A stretch of DNA of 64,000 nucleotides. Origin: Microbulbifer rhizosphaerae (GTDB lineage: Bacteria > Pseudomonadota > Gammaproteobacteria > Pseudomonadales > Cellvibrionaceae). The notes under the pieces are model-generated. The model had not been told where the DNA came from and searched no databases. It saw only the letters and a program-made list of their open reading frames with translations. Positions 41,632 to 50,791 of the stretch are shown one piece after another. Position 1 is the stretch's first letter; every line of letters begins with the position of its first letter. The DNA lies in contig NZ_JACHWZ010000002.1 of the NCBI RefSeq assembly GCF_014191725.1, forward strand, positions 261,735 through 325,734, written 5' to 3'. The translations under genes and the position numbers were made by a program.

Positions 41632-43485
41632 ATGACCAACCTCGCCAAATCCCTACTTTTCTCCACCGCCCTGCTCGCCGCCAGCGCCTCGGCCATGGAG
41701 CAGAATGCCTTTGACAAAGCCTTCGACGCCCTACCCAAGAGCGATTCCAGCGCCCAGCTGAAAGCCCTGCAGGACCTGCGCTACCGCTGGATCATGGAGA
41801 GCTTCCCGGAGAACGCCACCTACGAAGGCTACCGGGGCCAGGACAACCGCTGGACCGACACCTCCATGGACGGCATCGAGCGCCGCCGGGAACAGACCCG
41901 CAGCCTGCTGGCCGCCAGCCGCCATCTTGACCGCAACAGCCTCCCGGAGGAGAAACAGCTGGATTACCAGCTGCTGTACCAGGACCTGCTGATGGAGGTA
42001 AAAGGCTTCCAGTTCCCGGGCCACCTGCTGCCGGTCAGCCATATGGACGGCATCCAGCGCAACGTGCCCAGTGTGCTGAACAGCATGGCCAAAGGCACCG
42101 TCGCCGACTACGAAACCATTCTCACCCGCCTGGAGAAACTGCCGGCGCTGGTACAGCAGACCCAGGCGCTGATGCGCGAGGGCCTGGAAAAGAAAATCAC
42201 TCCGCCGCAGATCACCCTCCGCGACCTGCCCGGCCAGATCCGCGCCCTGGTGCCCGAGGAGCCGAAGGACAGCCCACTGCTGAAAGCCTTCAACGAAATG
42301 CCGGCCGGCATCTCCTCCGCCCAGCAACGCCGCCTGCAACAGCGGGCCCATGCGCTGTACCAGAGAGACCTGGTGTCCGCCTGGCGGAACATGGCGGAAT
42401 TCGTCGAGCGCGAATATATCCCCGGCGCCAGGGTGGACACCGCCTTCACCAGCATGCCCGACGGCCTGCGCTGGTACGCGCACCTGGTGCGCGAAAACAC
42501 CACCACCACCCTGAGCCCGGAGGAAATCCACCGTATCGGCCTGGCCGAGGTGAGGCGCATCCGCGGCCAGATGCAGGCGGTCATTGAGAAGACCGGCTTT
42601 GACGGCAGTTTTGAGGAATTCACCAAATTCCTGCGCACCGATCCGCAGTTCTACCACACCAGCAAAGAAGAACTGATGCGGGGCTACCGGGATATCGCCA
42701 AGCGCATCGACGGCGAGCTGCCGGCCCTGTTCGGCACCCTGCCGCGCCTGCCCTACGGGGTAAAACCGATCCCCAGCTACTCGGAGAAGTCCCAGACCAC
42801 CGCCTACTACATGCCCGGCTCCAATGAAGCCGGCCGCGCCGGGATCTTCTTCGCCAACACCTACAACCTGCCCAGCCGCCCGAAATGGGAGATGGAAGCA
42901 CTGACGGTGCACGAGGCCATGCCCGGCCACCATCTGCAGATCGCCCTGGCCCAGGAGCAGGAAGGCCTGCACCCGCTGCGCCGCAACGCCGGCTACACCG
43001 CCTATGTGGAGGGCTGGGGCCTCTACTCCGAGAGCCTGGGCAAGGACCTGGGCCTGTACCGGGACCCCTACAGCGAGTTCGGCGCTCTCACTTACGATAT
43101 GTGGCGCGCAGTGCGCCTGGTGGTGGACACCGGCATGCACCAGTTGGGCTGGAGCCGCGAAGAGGCCATCGAGTTCTTTATGAACAACAGCGCCAAGCCC
43201 AGGCACGACATCACCGTGGAAATCGATCGCTACCTGGTGTGGCCAGGCCAGGCCCTGGCCTACAAACTGGGCCAAATGAAGATCAAGGAACTGCGCGCCA
43301 AAGCGGAGCAGCGGCTGGGCGAGCGCTTCGATATCCGCGCCTTCCACGACCAGCTGCTGTCCAGCGGCGCAGTGCCGCTGAATGTGCTGGAAGCGCGCAT
43401 GAGCGGCTGGATAGAGGCGCAGAATGCAAAGGCCGCCGGCACCCCGGCCAAGGCGGTTCTGGCGGGCCAGGCCAGCGCAGGCTGA
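41632..43485 (+). CDS. Secreted DUF885 zinc peptidase-like protein
   Basis: 617 residues with a signal peptide (LLFSTALLAASASA). DUF885 family, helical metallopeptidase relative with HEAMPGHHLQ (about 424) as the HExxH-like zinc site and NAGYTAYVEGWGLYSE downstream. Substrates unknown; family members are likely dipeptidases or oligopeptidases. ACGGGGAGCACC precedes the ATG. Monocistronic, downstream gap repeat-rich. Confidence 0.88.
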   Translation: MTNLAKSLLFSTALLAASASAMEQNAFDKAFDALPKSDSSAQLKALQDLRYRWIMESFPENATYEGYRGQDNRWTDTSMDGIERRREQTRSLLAASRHLDRNSLPEEKQLDYQLLYQDLLMEVKGFQFPGHLLPVSHMDGIQRNVPSVLNSMAKGTVADYETILTRLEKLPALVQQTQALMREGLEKKITPPQITLRDLPGQIRALVPEEPKDSPLLKAFNEMPAGISSAQQRRLQQRAHALYQRDLVSAWRNMAEFVEREYIPGARVDTAFTSMPDGLRWYAHLVRENTTTTLSPEEIHRIGLAEVRRIRGQMQAVIEKTGFDGSFEEFTKFLRTDPQFYHTSKEELMRGYRDIAKRIDGELPALFGTLPRLPYGVKPIPSYSEKSQTTAYYMPGSNEAGRAGIFFANTYNLPSRPKWEMEALTVHEAMPGHHLQIALAQEQEGLHPLRRNAGYTAYVEGWGLYSESLGKDLGLYRDPYSEFGALTYDMWRAVRLVVDTGMHQLGWSREEAIEFFMNNSAKPRHDITVEIDRYLVWPGQALAYKLGQMKIKELRAKAEQRLGERFDIRAFHDQLLSSGAVPLNVLEARMSGWIEAQNAKAAGTPAKAVLAGQASAG

Positions 43486-43744
43486 CGCCTAAGCTTCCTT
43501 TAAGCGAACCGGGTACGACGGCTTACCGTATGCAGGTGGAGGGGGTTTACGTTTATGAAGACTAAACGTCAGAAATAGCATTCGTAGGATGGGCAAAGCG
43601 TGCCCATCAAAGCCACGAAAGATGGGCACGTCGCTTCGCTCCTTTGCCCATCCTACTGAATTCATCGACTCGTCATACCGGCGTAGGAACGTCATGCCGG
43701 AATGACGAGAGCGCATTGTAGGACGAACCTTGTATTCGCCCTCG
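43486..43744. repeat. Gap with GATGGGCA inverted repeat
   Basis: GTAGGATGGGCAAAGCGTGC ... TTTGCCCATCCTAC pair at 43,584-43,656; the same family occurs at 63,238-63,358. No gene in the gap. Confidence 0.65.
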
Positions 43745-43988
43745 GCGGACCTGCGGTCCGCATGCCGAGCTGGAGCTCGGCGTTCCCAGGGGGCGGGCCT
43801 GCGGCCCGATGGCGGAGCTGGAGCCTTCAGCGCTCCATAAAAGCCTTCAGCGTTCCATAAAAACAGCTCCGCGGTCCCGGATCCCGAAAACTATAACCCC
43901 ACCTCCCGCACCAGGTGCTCGGCACCATCCACGTGCTCCATCACACACAAACATGTAACCCACGTCCACGTGAATGGCGCGGGGTAAC
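43745..43988. repeat. Left direct repeat of the catabolic island
   Basis: Closely matches 50,628-50,884: CTGCGGTCCGCATGCCGAGC, CTTCAGCGTTCCATAAAA, CGAAAACTATAACCCC, CACGTCCACGTG in the same order and orientation. The right copy includes the end of the intact S46 peptidase gene. Confidence 0.85.
43891..43985 (-). pseudogene. Duplicated 3' end of the S46 peptidase gene
   Basis: Reads RAIHVDVGYM and ends like the intact protein at 50,792-53,011, but a frameshift follows VGYM and the rest of the gene is absent. A leftover of the event that placed the island. Confidence 0.85.
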
Positions 43989-44103
43989 CGTTCATCCTGC
44001 GGCGTTATTGAGAGGTTCGCTGCTCGACACCCTACGAAAAATCCTGCTTGCAAATACTCTTGGCAGACCGCATCGGAACTGCTACAGTCGGATTTAATCA
44101 ACC

Positions 44104-44140
44104 AGTTAAATCAGATGGTTAAATCAAGCGGTTAAATTTA
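44104..44140 (+). promoter_or_regulatory. Three 13-bp direct repeats, likely operator
   Basis: TTAAAT at 44,106, 44,119 and 44,132, exactly 13 bp apart, within GGTTAAATCAAGC-like units. It lies 70-105 bp before the TetR gene and is AT-rich, so it may be the binding site of that regulator and overlap its promoter. Confidence 0.5.
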
Positions 44141-44210
44141 AAAGTCACACGAAAGTTAAACCAGCGATTCAAGCCTGCAATAACAAACCCAAAATAGATA
44201 GAGCCTGACT

Positions 44211-44855
44211 ATGGATGCCAAAACGCTGATCCTCGACCACGCAGTTCGCCATTTTGCCGAAAAGGGCTACGACGGCGTGTCATTGCGGGAAATCTCCCGC
44301 GATGCCGGACTCAATGCGGCGCTGGTTCATTATCACTTTGGCAATAAGGAAGCGGTGTATCGGGAGGTCATCAGCCGGTACCTGAAAGCCCTGAACGAGC
44401 AGCGGCTTGAGAACCTGCGCCGCATCGATCCCAATCTGAAAGGCAAGCGGCGCATTGAGGCGCTGATTCGGGGGTATATATCGCCGCATCTGGAGTTGTG
44501 CGGTGATGAGAAAGCCCACGCCTATGTGAGGCTGCTGGCCCGCTTCGTGATGGAAAGCCATTCATTGACCGACAGCATTTACACCGAACTGCTGATGCCG
44601 ATACGCAACCAGTATCTTCTCGCCCTGCGGGAGACGGCTCCCAACATATCGACTGATGCAGTAGTGCGGGTGTTTAGTTTTGCCGTCATGTTGATGATTA
44701 CGGCGCCGTTTGACGGCAGCTATCGCACCATGAGTGGCCGCGACGCCTGGCCGGAAGAACCCGAAGACCTGATCGACCAAATTGTCGGGTTTACCGTTGC
44801 GGGCATTGCCGACCTGGCCGAGGCGTCGGGCGCCGGGATTGGCAAGCTGGGATGA
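44211..44855 (+). CDS. TetR-family transcriptional regulator
   Basis: 214 residues. Helix-turn-helix at about 20-50 (GYDGVSLREISRDAGLNAALVHYHFGNKEAVY); the C-terminal part carries a TetR_C_7/DUF1956-like ligand domain. It stands first in the cluster, followed by the TonB receptor 51 nt later, so it likely controls the cluster in response to its substrate. Confidence 0.88.
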   Translation: MDAKTLILDHAVRHFAEKGYDGVSLREISRDAGLNAALVHYHFGNKEAVYREVISRYLKALNEQRLENLRRIDPNLKGKRRIEALIRGYISPHLELCGDEKAHAYVRLLARFVMESHSLTDSIYTELLMPIRNQYLLALRETAPNISTDAVVRVFSFAVMLMITAPFDGSYRTMSGRDAWPEEPEDLIDQIVGFTVAGIADLAEASGAGIGKLG

Positions 44856-44906
44856 AGGTTTTTGCTTGAGGCTTTGATAATAACAATCCGTAATGGAGAG
44901 AAAGCG

Positions 44907-47351
44907 ATGAAGAAAAAGCAACTGAGCCTGGCGATCGGGCTGGCGGGTAATCTGACTCTGGTCTTATGGGGCCAGCCCGGCATTGCGCAGCAAGCCAGAG
45001 AAATTGAAGAAGTTGTCGTTACCGCGCAAAAACGGTCGGAAAATCTGCAGGACGTGCCGATCTCGGTTTCGGCGATTCAGGGAGATGCGCTAACCCGGGC
45101 CGGCTACAGTTCGATCCAGGATCTGGCCGGTGCGGTACCCAGCCTTGTGGTTTCGGACAGCGTAAGCTACGGCCTGGCGCCCGTCGCCATCCGCGGCATC
45201 GGCGGTCCCGCCGGCAGCGGCAGCCTGCTGACCGAACAGCCCGTTGCCGTCTACGTCGACGGCGTCTATGTCCGCGCGCTCGGACAATCGGTAGCGGATT
45301 TTCTGGATGTCGACAACATCCAGGTGCTGCGTGGCCCGCAGGGGACGCTCTACGGGCGCAACTCCACCGCCGGCGCTCTCCTCATCGACACCAGGCGGCC
45401 GAGCGGCGAATTCAGCGGTTATACACGCTTCAGCTACGACAGCTACGACAACGCAAAGGTCTCTGGTGCGGTGAACTTACCGCTCATTGAGGACGTTCTG
45501 GCGATGCGCGCCGCCATCTCCCACCGATCGGGCGGCGACTGGGCGGAGAACATCATTGACGGTCGCGAATTCGGTGGTGGGCGCGGCACCGCCGGTCGTG
45601 TTTCCCTGCGTTTTACGCCAAACAGCGATGTGACGGTCGACCTGATCGGTGAGATCGCGCGCGGCGAGGATCGACCCGCAACACTGCAGTTGGCGACTCT
45701 CGAACTCGGCCCGGTGATCCCCGGCCTGCCCCTGCAGCTCTATCAGGGGTCCCCACACGTCCGCCGTTCCGATTACGAAGAGACTCTCGATGACCGGGAA
45801 GTTCAGATTATCGGCAAACAGTACACGGAAACGGAATCGGAAAACGTCACCCTGCTGGCCGACTGGCAACTCAGTGAAGCTGTGACGCTTGCGTCCGTGA
45901 CCGGATACCGCCATTTCAACGTCAGCGGATTCCAGGACTCGACACCCTGGGTCACCGGGGCCCTGCCGGGAACACCCGGTGCGGAGTTCTGGAACAATCT
46001 GACCGGCATGCCTCCCCCGAACAACCGGGAGAACAGCCGGCTGATCAACCCCGCCAATTCCGCCTTCTCCCTTGGCTGGAACACCTCTGATCAGGATTAC
46101 ACCTCCTGGTCGCAGGAATTGCGGCTCGCCTCGGACAGCGGCTCCTTCCGCTGGACCGCCGGGCTCTACTACGCCTACGAGGAAGTTGACGGCTTCATTC
46201 GCATCGTCAACGAACAGGGCGGCCCGCCCATGGCCGCTCCCGGCATCCCACCCCTGGTGCCTGGCAGTGCCGCCGGCCTGGATCTGGGCTTCAATACCAC
46301 GCAGGAGACCCATTCCTACGCGGTCTTCGCGGATGGAACACTCGATCTGAGCGATACCTGGTCGTTAACCGGCGGGCTGCGCTACAGCCGCGACGAAAAA
46401 GAGGCCACGGTCACCAATACGGTGCAAACCTTGAGAACCAGTGTGGTACCGCCGCTGGACGCGGGGACTACCGTCGCTTGTCCGGGCGCGACCAATGACT
46501 GTGAGGCGAGCTTCGAAAAAGTCACGCCGCGCGTGGTGTTGAACTTCGCGCCGACGGACTCGGGCATGTATTACGCCAGCTACTCCCGCGGATTTACCAG
46601 CGGTGGTTTCAACAACTTCGGCGACATTGGCGGCACCCTGCCGGATCGGCCGCTGGAAGTGGGTTCGGAAACCATCACCAACTATGAACTCGGCGCGAAG
46701 CACGAGCTCTTCAACCGACGCGCGCGGCTGAATATCAGTGCCTTCTGGTCCGATTACAACGACCTCCAGATTCGCCAGGCGGTAAACACCGGCGGGGTGG
46801 CGATCATCAACGTGCCCGAAGCCCGGACACGGGGTATCGAATTTGAGGGCCTGTTGCGTGCAACGGAGAATCTGACCCTGACCTTGAATGGCTCCTGGTT
46901 GGATACGGAAATCCTCGATGGCACGCTGTTCGGATTTCCCGACGACATCGGTACCATCACCATGGGTTCGCTGCAGACACCCGCGGCGGTGGATGTATCC
47001 GGCAATCGCATGACGCGCTCGCCCGAATGGATCGGGAACTTCTCTGCCGATTATCGGTACCCCACATCGTTTGGCTATATCAGCGGACAAGCGACACTGC
47101 GCATGCAGTCGGAGACCCATTTCACCGAAACCAACCAGGACCTCGATCAATTCATTGGCGAAAGCTGGGAGGAAGTGGACCTGCGGCTCGCGGTGGGACC
47201 GGACGATGAAAAGTGGGAGATCGCCCTGTTTGCCAGGAATATCTTTGATGATCGCCACGCCACCCAGATAGTACCTTTCTTCAACCTGCCAAACGCGACA
47301 CTGAATGCACCACGCACTCTAGGCGTATCCTTTTCATTATCCCGCCACTAG
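44907..47351 (+). CDS. TonB-dependent outer-membrane receptor
   Basis: 814 residues, signal peptide, then EIEEVVVTAQKRSENLQDVP, the typical TonB box and plug start of Sphingomonas/Cellvibrio-type receptors. The plug spans about 45-160 and the barrel follows to the C-terminal SFSLSRH. It imports the substrate of the downstream enzymes, perhaps an aromatic or lactone compound; identity unknown. ATG at 44,907 has GGAGAG upstream. Confidence 0.9.
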   Translation: MKKKQLSLAIGLAGNLTLVLWGQPGIAQQAREIEEVVVTAQKRSENLQDVPISVSAIQGDALTRAGYSSIQDLAGAVPSLVVSDSVSYGLAPVAIRGIGGPAGSGSLLTEQPVAVYVDGVYVRALGQSVADFLDVDNIQVLRGPQGTLYGRNSTAGALLIDTRRPSGEFSGYTRFSYDSYDNAKVSGAVNLPLIEDVLAMRAAISHRSGGDWAENIIDGREFGGGRGTAGRVSLRFTPNSDVTVDLIGEIARGEDRPATLQLATLELGPVIPGLPLQLYQGSPHVRRSDYEETLDDREVQIIGKQYTETESENVTLLADWQLSEAVTLASVTGYRHFNVSGFQDSTPWVTGALPGTPGAEFWNNLTGMPPPNNRENSRLINPANSAFSLGWNTSDQDYTSWSQELRLASDSGSFRWTAGLYYAYEEVDGFIRIVNEQGGPPMAAPGIPPLVPGSAAGLDLGFNTTQETHSYAVFADGTLDLSDTWSLTGGLRYSRDEKEATVTNTVQTLRTSVVPPLDAGTTVACPGATNDCEASFEKVTPRVVLNFAPTDSGMYYASYSRGFTSGGFNNFGDIGGTLPDRPLEVGSETITNYELGAKHELFNRRARLNISAFWSDYNDLQIRQAVNTGGVAIINVPEARTRGIEFEGLLRATENLTLTLNGSWLDTEILDGTLFGFPDDIGTITMGSLQTPAAVDVSGNRMTRSPEWIGNFSADYRYPTSFGYISGQATLRMQSETHFTETNQDLDQFIGESWEEVDLRLAVGPDDEKWEIALFARNIFDDRHATQIVPFFNLPNATLNAPRTLGVSFSLSRH

Positions 47352-47370
47352 TTAGTGTTAAGGGAGCTAC

Positions 47371-48387
47371 ATGAAACTCGTAACCTTTGACAGTGGCACG
47401 GGGCCGCTCCTGGGCGCGCTCGCCGCCGACGGCAGTATATGCGATCTCGCCGCCGCGCACCGTGCCAGGTTCGGCGGCAACAGCCCGGTATATGCCTCCA
47501 TGCAAAACCTGATCGAGGCCGGCCCGCCCGCCCTTGATCTGGCGCGTGAACTGGTCGAGTCTATGCCCGCCGCGGCGCACATCGAAATCAGCCCCGGGAA
47601 AGCACAGCCACACTTGCTCGCGCCACTGCCGGTGCCGATGCAACTGCGGGATTTTATGGGCTTCGAGACCCATGTGCGTCAGGCCGGCCATAGTGTGATG
47701 CGCCTGCAGGCCAAGGCACGGGGCGATACCGAAGCCCTCGCCGAAATCGAACGGGCGGGTCCGCCCAAACCCATGGACGCCTGGTTCCGCCAGCCGCTTT
47801 ATTACAAGTGCAACCGCTTCGCCATGGCCGGCACCGACACCGATCTGCACTGGCCCGCTTATTCCAGCCTGATGGACTTCGAGCTGGAACTGGCTGTGGT
47901 GATCGGGCGGCAGGGGCGCGATATCCCCAAGGCAGAGGCCGGAAAATATATTTTCGGCTACACCATTTACAACGACTTCAGCGCCCGCGACGCCCAGGCG
48001 GCGGAAATGGGTGGCCCCCTGGGGCCGGCCAAAGGCAAGGACTTTGACGGCGCCAATGTCATGGGGCCCTGTATCGTCACCGCCGATGAGATCGGCGACC
48101 CCTACAACCTGCCCATGCGCGCGCGGGTCAACGGTGAAACCTGGACCGATGGGAACTCAGGTTCAATTCACTGGACCTTCGAGGACATGATCGCCCACGT
48201 CAGCCGGGGCGAAACCCTCTATCCCGGCGAAATCTTCGGCTCGGGAACCGTCGGCAATGGCTGTGGCCTGGAGCATATGCGTTTTCTCGATCATGGCGAT
48301 CTCGTCGAGCTGGAGATTCCGCCCATCGGTGTCCTCCGCAACCGGGTATTGGCGCCCCACCTCCCCAAATCAGAGAAGAAACTATGA
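47371..48387 (+). CDS. Fumarylacetoacetate hydrolase family protein
   Basis: 338 residues. FAH-fold metal enzyme: MDFELELAVVIG, YTIYNDFSARD, KDFDGANVMGPCIVT and GSGTVGNGCG hold metal-binding and core residues. Family members cut C-C bonds or isomerise/decarboxylate beta-keto acids of aromatic catabolism. Overlaps the cyclase gene by 4 nt. Confidence 0.88.
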   Translation: MKLVTFDSGTGPLLGALAADGSICDLAAAHRARFGGNSPVYASMQNLIEAGPPALDLARELVESMPAAAHIEISPGKAQPHLLAPLPVPMQLRDFMGFETHVRQAGHSVMRLQAKARGDTEALAEIERAGPPKPMDAWFRQPLYYKCNRFAMAGTDTDLHWPAYSSLMDFELELAVVIGRQGRDIPKAEAGKYIFGYTIYNDFSARDAQAAEMGGPLGPAKGKDFDGANVMGPCIVTADEIGDPYNLPMRARVNGETWTDGNSGSIHWTFEDMIAHVSRGETLYPGEIFGSGTVGNGCGLEHMRFLDHGDLVELEIPPIGVLRNRVLAPHLPKSEKKL

Positions 48388-49181
48388 TCCGCCAAACCAG
48401 GACCCGCCGCTTCATCGATCTGTCCATACCGATTTGCAATGACGTTGTATCCGATCCCGAGCCGCTGCGGCCCAATATCGATTACGTCACCCATAAAGAA
48501 TCCTTTCATCAGATGGCGCCGTTTTTCCCGGGCCTGAAGCAGAGCGATTTGCCCGACGGTGAAGCCTGGGCCGTGGAAACTGTCCAGCTTACCACCCATA
48601 GCGGCACGCACATGGACGCCCCCTGGCACTATCACTCGACCTCGGGCGGTGAGCGCGCGCCGAGTATTGACGAGGCGCCGCTCGACTGGTTTCTGCGCCC
48701 CGCGGTCAAGCTCGATTTCCGGCACTTTCCCGACGGCTACGTGGCCACCGCCGCCGATGTCGAAGATGAACTTGCGCGCATAGGCCATGAGTTGCAACCG
48801 CTCGACATCGTGCTGGTCAATACCGCGGCGGGGGCCGCCTACGGCGGGCCCGGCTACGTCGACACCGGCTGTGGCATGGGTCGGGAAGCGACCCTGTATC
48901 TGACCGAGCGCGGCGTGCGCGTGGTGGGCACCGATGCCTGGTCCTGGGATGCGCCCTTTTCCTATACCGCAAAGCGCTTCGCGGAAACTCGTGATCCCGA
49001 CGTTATCTGGGAAGGCCACAAGGCCGGACGCTTTATCGGCTACTACCAGATAGAAAAACTCAACGGGCTGGAGCAATTGCCATCCAGCGGCTTCACGCTG
49101 GCCTGTTTCCCAGTCAAGATCAAAGCGGCTTCGGCGGGCTGGATTCGCGCCGTCGCCATTGTCGAGGAAAACAGGTCATGA
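48384..49181 (+). CDS. Cyclase/kynurenine formamidase-like hydrolase
   Basis: 265 residues. Metal-dependent cyclase family with the motif HSGTHMDAPWHYH (about 73-85), as in KynB and isatin hydrolases. Likely opens a ring or hydrolyses an amide or lactone. Overlaps both neighbours, so it is part of one operon. Confidence 0.87.
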   Translation: MIRQTRTRRFIDLSIPICNDVVSDPEPLRPNIDYVTHKESFHQMAPFFPGLKQSDLPDGEAWAVETVQLTTHSGTHMDAPWHYHSTSGGERAPSIDEAPLDWFLRPAVKLDFRHFPDGYVATAADVEDELARIGHELQPLDIVLVNTAAGAAYGGPGYVDTGCGMGREATLYLTERGVRVVGTDAWSWDAPFSYTAKRFAETRDPDVIWEGHKAGRFIGYYQIEKLNGLEQLPSSGFTLACFPVKIKAASAGWIRAVAIVEENRS

Positions 49182-50413
49182 GTGTGCGTACGGAATTAAG
49201 GCAGGGGGCACCGGCACTCATTGCCGCCTTTCTCGGTGTGTCCTTCGGCATATCCTCGCTGTATTTTTACACACTCGGCGTGTTCATGAAGCCAATGCAG
49301 GCCGATTTCGGCTGGTCCAGAACCGGGCTTTCCGCCGTGCCCCTGATCGGCGCCCTGACGCTGGCGGTGACGGCACCGCTGCTCGGCCGGCTCGCCGATC
49401 ACTTCGGTGTGCGACGCGTCGCGGGGGTTTCCCTGCTCGGGCTCGCCAGCGGGTTCTGGTGGGTATCGACCCTGTCTTCCGACCTGACACAATTTCTGTT
49501 GATCAATGCCGCCGTGCACCTGTTTGCCGCCGGCACCTCGCCGGTGGTGTTCACGCGACTGGTCAACCTGTGGTTCGACAAGGCGCGGGGCCTGGCGCTC
49601 GGCATCGCCCTCGCAGGCACCGGCATTACCGGTGCGCTGGCGCCGCGACTTGTCTCCGGCTATATCGAAACCCACGGCTGGCGCGGCGGCTATGAAGCCC
49701 TGGCGATGGTCATACTGATCGCCACGCCGGTTATCGTGCTCCTGATCCGGGAGCGTCCGCGTCCGCTGAGTCGAGAAGTGACGAGGCCGCCACTCGACGG
49801 CATGACGCTTGTCGAGGCCAGGAAAACCGCGACCTTTTGGCTGCTGGCGGCGCTTTTCTTTTGCGTCGCGCTCGGCGTCGGCGGGCTGATTGTGCACTTC
49901 GTTCCCATGCTGACCGATGCCGGCGTCACCCTGAGCCGGGCGGCGACCACGGCCGGCGTGCTGGGGGTGTCGGTGATTTTGGGGCGGGTCGTGACCGGTG
50001 CGCTGATCGACCGGTTTTTCGCGCCGCGTATTGCCACGCTGCTGTTCAGTATTGCGGCGGCGGGCTGCATCGCGCTCGCGGTGGGAGGGCCGGAAATGGC
50101 CGTCGTTGCCGCCTTCGCCATCGGTTTTGCCATGGGCGCGGAGGTCGATCTGATCGGCTATCTGGTGGCGCGCTATTTCGGTCTGACGGCCTACGGGGCG
50201 ATCTACGGTTGGCAATACGCCATGTTCATGATCGGGCTGGCCGCCAGTCCGCTGCTGGCGGGCGCGGCCTACGACGCCCGCGGTGACTATGGTTTCGCCC
50301 TGATCGGCGCGGCGATCCTGCTCGCGTCGGCGGGTTTTCTGGCTACACGACTGCCCGCGTTTTCCCGGTTCCAAGTTCAACAACAAGCCGGAGAAACTGT
50401 TCCATGCCTCTGA
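49178..50413 (+). CDS. MFS transporter
   Basis: 411 residues, about 12 membrane segments. The loop GRLADHFGVRRV between segments 2 and 3 is the MFS signature. Resembles oxalate/formate- and monocarboxylate-type carriers. Should move the substrate across the inner membrane after TonB uptake. Stop overlaps the GST fragment start. Confidence 0.88.
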   Translation: MSVRTELRQGAPALIAAFLGVSFGISSLYFYTLGVFMKPMQADFGWSRTGLSAVPLIGALTLAVTAPLLGRLADHFGVRRVAGVSLLGLASGFWWVSTLSSDLTQFLLINAAVHLFAAGTSPVVFTRLVNLWFDKARGLALGIALAGTGITGALAPRLVSGYIETHGWRGGYEALAMVILIATPVIVLLIRERPRPLSREVTRPPLDGMTLVEARKTATFWLLAALFFCVALGVGGLIVHFVPMLTDAGVTLSRAATTAGVLGVSVILGRVVTGALIDRFFAPRIATLLFSIAAAGCIALAVGGPEMAVVAAFAIGFAMGAEVDLIGYLVARYFGLTAYGAIYGWQYAMFMIGLAASPLLAGAAYDARGDYGFALIGAAILLASAGFLATRLPAFSRFQVQQQAGETVPCL

Positions 50414-50481
50414 CTCTTTACCACAGCCCGATCTCCACTTGCTCCCAGAAAGTGCGCTTGGCTCTTGCCGAAAAGGGTTTG
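50404..50481 (+). pseudogene. Truncated glutathione S-transferase start
   Basis: Begins LYHSPISTCSQKVRLAL after Met-Pro-Leu-Thr, the N-terminal thioredoxin-like start of a GST, then breaks off after about 26 residues into unrelated repeat sequence. In operon position after the MFS gene. The missing rest marks the right end of the island insertion. Confidence 0.8.
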
Positions 50482-50791
50482 CGCCAGTTGCGCGACTGGT
50501 GCATTCATCGGACACCTCAAGCTTCTTCCTGGTGCCCTACTTCGGCGCCTGTCTTCACCTGCGCCACCGCCACCGAACCAGATCATCCACGCCAGCTTTC
50601 CCAAGGGGATGCAGGTGGAGTTTCTGCCTGCGGTCCGCATGCCGAGCTGGGGCTCGGCGTTCCCAGGGGGGCGGGCCTCCGGCCTGCGGAGCTGGAGCCT
50701 TCAGCGTTCCATAAAAGTATTCAGCGTTCCATAAAAGCCTTCAGCGCCCAATAAAAACAGCCCCGCGGACCCGGGACCCGGGTCCCGAAAA
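50482..50791. repeat. Right direct repeat of the catabolic island
   Basis: From about 50,628 it matches 43,745-43,988. It also has CTTCAGCGTTCCATAAAA in tandem and CCCGGGACCCGGGTCCCG just behind the S46 gene. No gene in the gap. Confidence 0.8.

Noticed and set aside
41731..43347. Minus-strand frame opposite the DUF885 gene
   Set aside because: Antisense shadow without motif or ribosome binding site.
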